64,000 nt of DNA, taken from Cepaea nemoralis (lineage: Eukaryota; Mollusca; Gastropoda; Stylommatophora; Helicidae). Made by a program: the position numbers and the translations under genes. This document shows, one piece after another, positions 58,426 through 64,000 of this stretch (its first letter is position 1; each line of letters starts with the position of its first letter). The notes beneath the pieces were generated by a model. The model was not told where the DNA came from. It made no database searches and saw only the letters and a program-made list of their open reading frames with translations. The stretch spans positions 737,501 to 801,500 of the forward strand of contig JACEFZ010025087.1 of assembly GCA_014155875.1 (NCBI GenBank), read 5' to 3'.

Positions 58426-58890
58426 CGAATGTTTAAAAACTGTCAAATGTATGAGGAAACAGCCGATTCCAACATTTGCTGAATAGTATCTGTATCCAGC
58501 CTGTCAAAAGAAGGACACTAGGACTGATACACAGATACGGCTCCCATGGATTGTCAAGTAAACGTAGAGGACCCGTGTACACACCTTGAGACATATTGGT
58601 CATGTGGTCACAGGAAGGATGCTGTGTACACACCTACTGGCACATCGGGTATATATGTATGTATGTAATATAGCCCCACAATGTTAAAACCTAATGGACA
58701 CTCAATGGGTGATGTGTTTAATATAACACCGGCCGCCATTATTTCCCAAGGCATGCTCCAGTACCCATGTTAGCCAGTGTAGACCTGGGAGCCTAGGTTA
58801 ATTGACAAGTCAACTACGCCTGGATAGGGAACCACCGGCGGACAGGTGCGCTTGCTAGTCACTGCCGTGTCACTGCCTCTCCCTGCATTA

Positions 58891-59130
58891 AGTTAGTTGC
58901 ATATCCTTTACAGGACGTCGCAGTCAACACTAGCATTTTTTGCTGTTGTGATCTCTTTGCAAGTTTTTACGTTCGGTAGTTTGCCTTTGCTTTCTGAATG
59001 AACGACACCCATACCATTTCGTAAAAACCAACGTAAGGCGGTATGCTGCCAAATCGCCCACAGCTGTGTTTCGAACGCGGGCATGTGGGATTACGAACTG
59101 CCTCCGTAACCACTACGCCACGGAGCAGGC
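58891..59130 (-). mobile_element. SINE-A, full length, reference copy
   Basis: On the minus strand the element begins gcctgctccgtggcgtagtg, containing a near-perfect A box (tggcgtagtgg), and has a B-box-like gcgttcgaaac about 45 bp later. It ends in cctgtaaaggatatgcaact. Flanks ccctgcatta (58881-58890) and cccatgcatta (59131-59141) are a diverged target duplication. It is about 240 bp long and non-coding, presumably transcribed by RNA polymerase III. Confidence 0.9.
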
Positions 59131-59141
59131 CCCATGCATTA

Positions 59142-59727
59142 GCATTGCATTAAACAACAACAGTATCAAGCCAGCCTGCAGTACGGGGCAGGCCAGGACT
59201 CAGTTTGTGACTCTTTAAGTCCATGCATCAGGGCCGGATTTCCCCGTCCACATGAAATCCCGAAAGGACCAGCATTCTGAGGTTTTATCCAACCCTGGCA
59301 ATTATAAACAGGATTGGGGTAAAAATCCACGAACAACGGTATTGCTCACTGGATTAGAGATGACAAGAATGAACAGAATCCTGGAGAGACTCATTAGCTC
59401 GTGTATTGGTTGTGACATGACAGCCGAAAGCCACTTAGCTGTACCATTGTGGCGAGTTTTTGAGCTGGAACAACAATGCCCGGAGCATGAATACAATCTT
59501 CCCCTAACAATGCTGAAATCCGCTCCGCCGGCTCCTTCACTTCACCACAGGGTAGGCTCCGGGGGTATTTGTGGCGCCATGTCTTCATGTGGTCTTTCCT
59601 GATTGACTGTGAATCAAACCAAAGATTATAATCTATTTAGCTTCAGATATTTGGGTCTACATTTTGGTAGCTTTACACAGACTTCACAATGTAAACAAAT
59701 TCACAAGTATACGTTGCGCGCAGTAAG
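59142..59727. other. Unassigned DNA with a 116-aa open frame
   Basis: A plus-strand frame (59252-59602) is open, but I recognise no domain and there is no support from context. I do not call it a gene. Confidence 0.5.
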
Positions 59728-59815
59728 ACAGTTCACTAATAACACTCTATTTCCTTCTTCTCCTTCTGTGAGCGACAAATAATACTATGTGTGTTTATTT
59801 GTGAACTGTCATAGT
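59728..59815. repeat. Copy of the foldback element arm
   Basis: The piece 'ctctatttccttcttct' through 'aatactatgtgtgtttattt' matches the right arm at 56660-56720. It is bracketed by the short inverted pair gacagttcac / gtgaactgtc. Confidence 0.75.
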
Positions 59816-59846
59816 GGCCTCAAGGGGTTCCCCAATTGATTAGCTG

Positions 59847-60354
59847 CGTTAACTAGGGAAACGTATACATGTTGCCGTCAGTAAGGAAATGTATACATTC
59901 CGTCACTAAGGAAATGTATACATGCCGTCGGTAAGGAAAAGTATACATTCCGTCAGTAAGGAAAAGTATACATTCCATCAGTAAGGAAAAGTATACATGG
60001 TGCTGTCAGTAAGGAAAAGTATACATGGTGCCGTCAGTAAGGAAAAGTATACATGGTGCCGTCAGTAAGGAAAAGTATACATGGTGCTGTCAGTAAGGAA
60101 AAGTATACATGGTGCCGTCAGTAAGGAAAAATATACATGGTGCCGTCAGTAAGGAAAAGTATACATGGTGCTGTCAGTAAGGAAAAGTATACATGGTGCC
60201 GTCAGTAAGGAAAAGTATACATGGTGCCGTCAGTAAGGAAAAGTATACATGGTGCCGTCAGTAAGGAAAAGTATACATGGTGCCGTCAGTAAGGAAAAGT
60301 ATACATGGTGCCGTCAGTAAGGAAAAGTATACATGGTGCCGTCAGTAAGGAAAA
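59847..60354. repeat. 28-bp minisatellite, about 18 copies
   Basis: The unit catggtgccgtcagtaagga plus aaagtata repeats regularly. The first few units are shorter (about 23 bp, cattccgtcagtaagg type). From 60355 to 60620 there is unassigned DNA that shares a stretch (gtcagtatc.ttcgacc) with 39178. Confidence 0.93.
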
Positions 60355-60621
60355 TCAGGACCCTTCAGGTACAGGTGCTATACCCATATTTGTGTAGACC
60401 TATCGGCACTCCAGGGGTCATGGGGTCAGTATCATTCGACCTCCTTGACTTCCCAAGACAGTTTCTGGTATCTATGCTAGACTGGGTGGACACCGGAGCC
60501 CTGGTCAATATTAAACATTCGAATCATTCTAGATGCCAATCAAACCACCAGCGCCGAGCGTGCAGGCTGTCTAGCCACTACTTCACTGGCGCTACCATGT
60601 GTTGCACTTACAGTCAGCTCC

Positions 60622-61040
60622 ACTTCTTTTACATGACATTGCAATCAACCCCAGCAATTTTTTTTTTGGGGGGGGGGGGGGTGATTTACTAGACAAATAT
60701 TACGTTCTGTAATTTGCTATTCCGATCTCACTGGCCATGGGGTTAACGTCTTTCTCCGTAATCCGGTAGCGGTTCTCGCCGCGTTGGTAACTTAGGGGTG
60801 TGTGAGCCGGTCGCTCTGAAAGCAATGGCAAACTACTGAGCGCAATTTTGCCTAGTACATCCACAGCAGCTGAAAAATGCTGATGTTGACTGCAACGTCC
60901 TGTAAGAGATATGGGAAAAAATTGCTATTGCTTTCTGAACGACCGACAAACACGCATGTTATCGAAATCAACGCAAAGCGGCCTGCTTCCAAAATTGCCT
61001 GGAGCTGATTTCGAATCCTCGACTCGGTAAGTTTGGGGAA
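60622..61040 (-). mobile_element. SINE-A split by a SINE-B insertion
   Basis: The minus-strand SINE-A 3' half lies at 60622-60721 and its 5' half at 60922-61040. The bases ttgctatt are duplicated at the break (60714-60721 and 60922-60929). A poly(T)/poly(G) run (60658-60681) interrupts the 3' half. Confidence 0.82.
60722..60913 (+). mobile_element. SINE-B nested in SINE-A
   Basis: This plus-strand SINE-B has the core 'agcaatggcaaactactgag' and the end 'cctgtaagagatatggg' plus a short A run. It is inserted into the minus-strand SINE-A with an 8-bp target duplication. Confidence 0.82.
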
Positions 61041-61379
61041 TATTCAACGAGGTTGCCGTCACTAGGCTACAGGAACGCATATATAACTATATATAGTTGG
61101 TAAACTATCTATATTTCTTTCTTTTTTTCACATTAATTGTCAGTCTCATATTAGATCGTCTTAGCTGAGTGAGACTGGCTGTCACAAGATGTCCACAAGG
61201 GATGCAGACAAGAAGAAGACATATTCCATATGACAGCCGCTGTTCGCTCGTGCAGACCGCAGGATCAGAATCTCGGTGTGTGTGAAGTTTGGAAGCATCT
61301 AGTGCAGCCTCTGACATACACCACTGCAACCGTGTCTTCTACGAGTTCCAAACCACATTTGATAATTTATTTCTAGTAA

Positions 61380-61475
61380 TGTCTCTTTTAGCTCAGCGGA
61401 CTGACGGAGCGTTTATGGGAATGCCCCGAATGCTGTGATGTCGGTTCCTAAATCAATCAATCAATCATTACACAT
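61380..61475 (+). mobile_element. tRNA-like short element with (AATC)n tail
   Basis: The segment 'ttagctcagcggactgacgg' has a tRNA A-box look, and 'gtcggttcctaaatc' sits at the B-box distance. It ends in four AATC units. It cannot fold as a normal tRNA by eye. It may be a third, short SINE family; only one copy is seen. Confidence 0.45.
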
Positions 61476-61527
61476 CATTCTATGTAGTAGGATCTCTATA
61501 CGTTACAGATAATGCTTCTCATTATTT

Positions 61528-61645
61528 GTGATTAGGCAACTGTATCTCACACATAAGGGTTCATATTATGTAATACGATAACTATATTTCACACATAAGT
61601 GTTAATATTATGTAATATAACAACTGTATCTCACAAATACCACTT
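61528..61645. repeat. 42-bp tandem repeat, 2.5 copies
   Basis: The unit combines 'aactgtatctcacacataag' and 'gttcatattatgtaat' with variants. From 61646 to 61986 there is unique DNA. Confidence 0.8.
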
Positions 61646-61986
61646 TGCCTTGTGTATTAGGGCAGCTGTGTGAAATACGTAATAATTCGAATTATATATC
61701 TTGAGACCGTCATTGTTGATGGTAATGTTTAGTCGACATGTGATGGTATGTGTTGACATTATCAGTGTGTTTCATGTTGTAGATATGCTTATAAAATATA
61801 TTTGAATGTTTATCGTGTCTTCCAACAGACATAATTAACTGTCACATTTCGCTGCATCTCGACGGGTGCATACTGCAGGAGTATATACCATGTTACATGA
61901 AACAAACATGAACACTTTGGCTCAAATATGACGTACATCGTCCCTGGCCTTGTGCGAATGTGTAGAACTTTATACCCAAGGAAGTC

Positions 61987-62628
61987 TAACATTTAGCAGG
62001 AAGTCCTTCTGTTTACATAGTAACTGCTGGAATCCACTAATAATATAAAGATATATTTGAGAAAGCGATTATTGTTCGTAGAATACAGTACAGCACGAAA
62101 TGTGTTTTGTGTATTGACTGTGTGATTACTAACACTTAGCAGGAAGTCCTTCTGTTTACATAGTAACTGCTGGAATCCACTAATAATATAAAGATATATT
62201 CGAGCAAGCGATTATTGTTCGTAGAATACAGTACAGCACGAAATGCGTTTTGTGTATTGACTGTGTGATTACCAATGTGTTTTGTGTATTGACTGTGTGA
62301 TTACTAATGTGTTGTGTGTATTGACTGTGTGATTACTAATGTGTTGTGTGTATTGACTGTGTGATTACTAATGTGTTGTGTGTATTGACTGTGTGATTAC
62401 TAATGTGTTTGTGTGTATTGACTGTGTGATTACTAATGTGTTGTGTGTATTGGACTGTGTGATTACTAATGTGTGTGTGTATTGACTGTGTGATTACTAA
62501 TGTGTTGTGTGTATTGACTGTGTGATTACTAATGTGTTGTGTGTATTGACTGTGTGATTACTAATGTGTTGTGTGTATTGACTGTGTGATTACTAATGTG
62601 TTTTGTGTATTGACTGTGTGATTACTAA
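61987..62628. repeat. 143-bp duplication running into a 32-bp minisatellite
   Basis: A 143-bp unit occurs twice (61987-62129 and 62130-62272). Its last part, 'gtgtattgactgtgtgatta', is then amplified alone as a 32-bp unit about eleven times to 62628. Confidence 0.93.
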
Positions 62629-62665
62629 TCAGCAAATGTTCTGTGATGGCCGAATCCGACGGTTC

Positions 62666-62957
62666 TTTTTTTAACGCTCGCTGGCTTTGAACTCATGCGT
62701 AGTCTATACACACAATTTTTATAGTATTGATGGGGACTGTTGCATGTGGTTAGCTTTTCCTATTAACAGTCGTCCCTCGCCATCAGGTGAACCCACTCCG
62801 ACTTCAGAGGTACTTGTAATTTACGTCCCCAAGTCAAGAACAACAGGTCAACATTTTAGTCCAACTGTCTGGTGTAGGGGATGAACCGCTAACCTCGGCA
62901 TCAGCATACCGGAAGTTTAAGAACACCGTTCTTATCCATTCGGCCATGCAGATCTGC
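62666..62957 (-). mobile_element. SINE-C second copy
   Basis: It matches 48474-48768 throughout. On the minus strand it has the head 'gcatggccgaatggataaga' (A box) and 'agcggttcatcccc' (B box), ending in an A tail. A target duplication is not clear. Confidence 0.85.
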
Positions 62958-62984
62958 AACGTTTTATCACCTGTTGACTGCACA

Positions 62985-63290
62985 AGTTAACTCCATTTTC
63001 CACCCACAATGGTATATATTCGACTACACTACTTGATTTGCTAATTGTCTTGCCGCTCTACCTAAGTATGTCGCGTTGCACTCACATTGGAATCGATAAA
63101 TGCAGGTTGATTTGCTGTACAGAGACAATGGTTCTTTCACAGATGGCGTAAGTGTCGAGATGGTTTTTGTATCTGATAATTGGTTCAGCAGCAAAGAAAG
63201 TGCGGTGTACAACAGTTTTAAGTCAATCGTGTATTCGTTTCATTACATCCTCTCCTCGAAAGGTGAGCTGAGGAAATACTTGAAGTTTGG
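62985..63290 (-). pseudogene. GIY-YIG endonuclease fragment, Penelope-like element
   Basis: On the minus strand the frame reads 'TLTPSVKEPLSLYSKSTCIYRF', then 'CECNATYLGRAARQL', followed by a stop; 'EYIPLWV' appears in the next frame. A Cys-X-Cys followed by Y-L-G-R and R-Q-L is the pattern I know from the C-terminal GIY-YIG nuclease of Penelope-like retroelements. The RT is absent. SINE-C lies right beside its 3' end. The assignment rests on motif memory. Confidence 0.55.
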
Positions 63291-63772
63291 GAATCGTTGA
63301 TTCTGTGGAATTAACTGTTCTAATCCCTTCGCAGTTTCGGGAGAAGAACCGTATTATCTGCACATTTGAGTTCTAGAATTGGATTTCCACAAATCCGATT
63401 GTCACAAATGGACCAAAATGGTCACGTGTTTAATAACTGATGACATGTCACATTACATTTGTGCACGGTTGTTGAGCAGTTATGGGGATAGTATGCAGCC
63501 TGAAGCCTCTCAAGTCAGTGCGATATTCTGTTAGCTAGTCTGACAACTACTTGCTGCTCGTGCTGCAATCATTCAATTAAGTGTCAACATGTAATGAAAA
63601 TCCATATCTCTAATTTAAACATGGTGGGTAAATGGTGCTAGACCGATATTTTCATAGACAAATTTGCACTCTGTGGGCGACGTCGCCTGTGCATTCCCAG
63701 ACATTTACTTGTACCCACTGGAGGCTGGGTCGATCTGGGAACCCAGGTCCATTTAAAAAAATACAAAAAACA
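63291..63772. other. No recognisable feature
   Basis: Unique AT-rich DNA without a supported gene. Confidence 0.6.
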
Positions 63773-63826
63773 AGAAAACATGACCGCCCACGCTTATCGG
63801 CATGGCACATGATGGATGGATGGATT
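63773..63826 (+). mobile_element. LINE-3 family, extreme 3' end with (GGAT)n tail
   Basis: Only the last residues of the family, 'NMTAHAYRHGT' and stop, plus three GGAT units, remain: a strongly 5'-truncated insertion. Confidence 0.75.
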
Positions 63827-63844
63827 CGTTTCTTTCTAGTGACG

Positions 63845-64000
63845 AGCATAATCTGTGTGTTCTTACAATTTAATTCTAACCCAAGATGTTCACTGTGTGG
63901 CTTGCCTTATTGCATCGAAATTCGATCTCGTCTTCTGATTTGTCATTTGATTTTACTTCCTAGGTACTTGAAGCTCTTTACTTGTTTCAGGGGGTGTTCT
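63845..64000 (-). pseudogene. LINE-2 family fragment at window edge
   Basis: On the minus strand, from the window end, the frame reads 'EHPLKQVKSFKYLGS', identical over those residues to the 13.5-14.76 kb copy. It then loses frame near 63943. The rest of the copy lies beyond the window. Confidence 0.8.

Noticed and set aside
59252..59602. 116-aa host gene
   Set aside because: No recognisable domain, no supporting context, and the length is compatible with chance.

Overview
This window is a repeat-dense, gene-free stretch of an invertebrate animal genome. No host protein gene, rRNA or functional tRNA could be supported. The reasons for calling it animal are the dense non-LTR retrotransposon remnants (several RTE-like families), Ty3/gypsy-type LTR elements, mariner and hAT relics, a Penelope-type endonuclease fragment, tRNA-derived SINEs, long (TA)n, (GA)n and (ATC)n tracts, and many 16-55 bp minisatellites. 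My best guess is a lophotrochozoan, most likely a mollusc; this is inference from the repeat repertoire and is not proven.

Layout. 0-8 kb: a SINE pair in tandem, then an internally deleted 6.5 kb LTR retrotransposon (LTRs 1279-2007 and 7032-7765) with a non-coding leader of about 2.3 kb, a broken gag, a protease and an integrase scrap. 8-16 kb: SINEs, a decayed RTE element carrying a nested SINE with a 13-bp target duplication, an 18-bp minisatellite, a second LINE family, and a long (ATC)n tract. 16-21 kb: unassigned AT-rich DNA and a truncated minus-strand LTR element (integrase end, RT, RNase H). 21.98-30.85 kb: a nearly intact 8.87 kb LTR element with 2.1 kb LTRs, a PBS, a polypurine tract and a perfect 5-bp target duplication (ccgac). 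31-36 kb: a mariner relic, a hAT-type MITE and a LINE 3' end. 36-48.5 kb: SINE-B copies, a LINE 3' end, then a run of minisatellites (16, 21, 53 and 43 bp units) around another LINE relic. 49-54.6 kb: a 1.5 kb hAT derivative with a perfect 8-bp duplication, two LINEs joined tail to tail through one (ATC)n tract, and a 1.7 kb tract nearly devoid of G on the + strand. 54.7-64 kb: diverging 53/48-bp arrays interrupted by an inverted-repeat element, more minisatellites, SINE-in-SINE, a Penelope-type GIY-YIG fragment, and LINE tails.

How the pieces relate. Two LTR elements here (and probably the third) place integrase upstream of reverse transcriptase although the RT is of Ty3/gypsy type. This is the arrangement I know from Gmr1-like elements. 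Each LTR element has, or appears to have, its own gag, protease, integrase, RT and RNase H, but every copy carries at least one frame break as given. The SINEs have no proteins and would depend on a LINE; the MITE-like hAT copies would depend on an external transposase. I found no defence system, operon or other novel cellular pathway. What deserves attention is element structure and nesting, not a new gene system.
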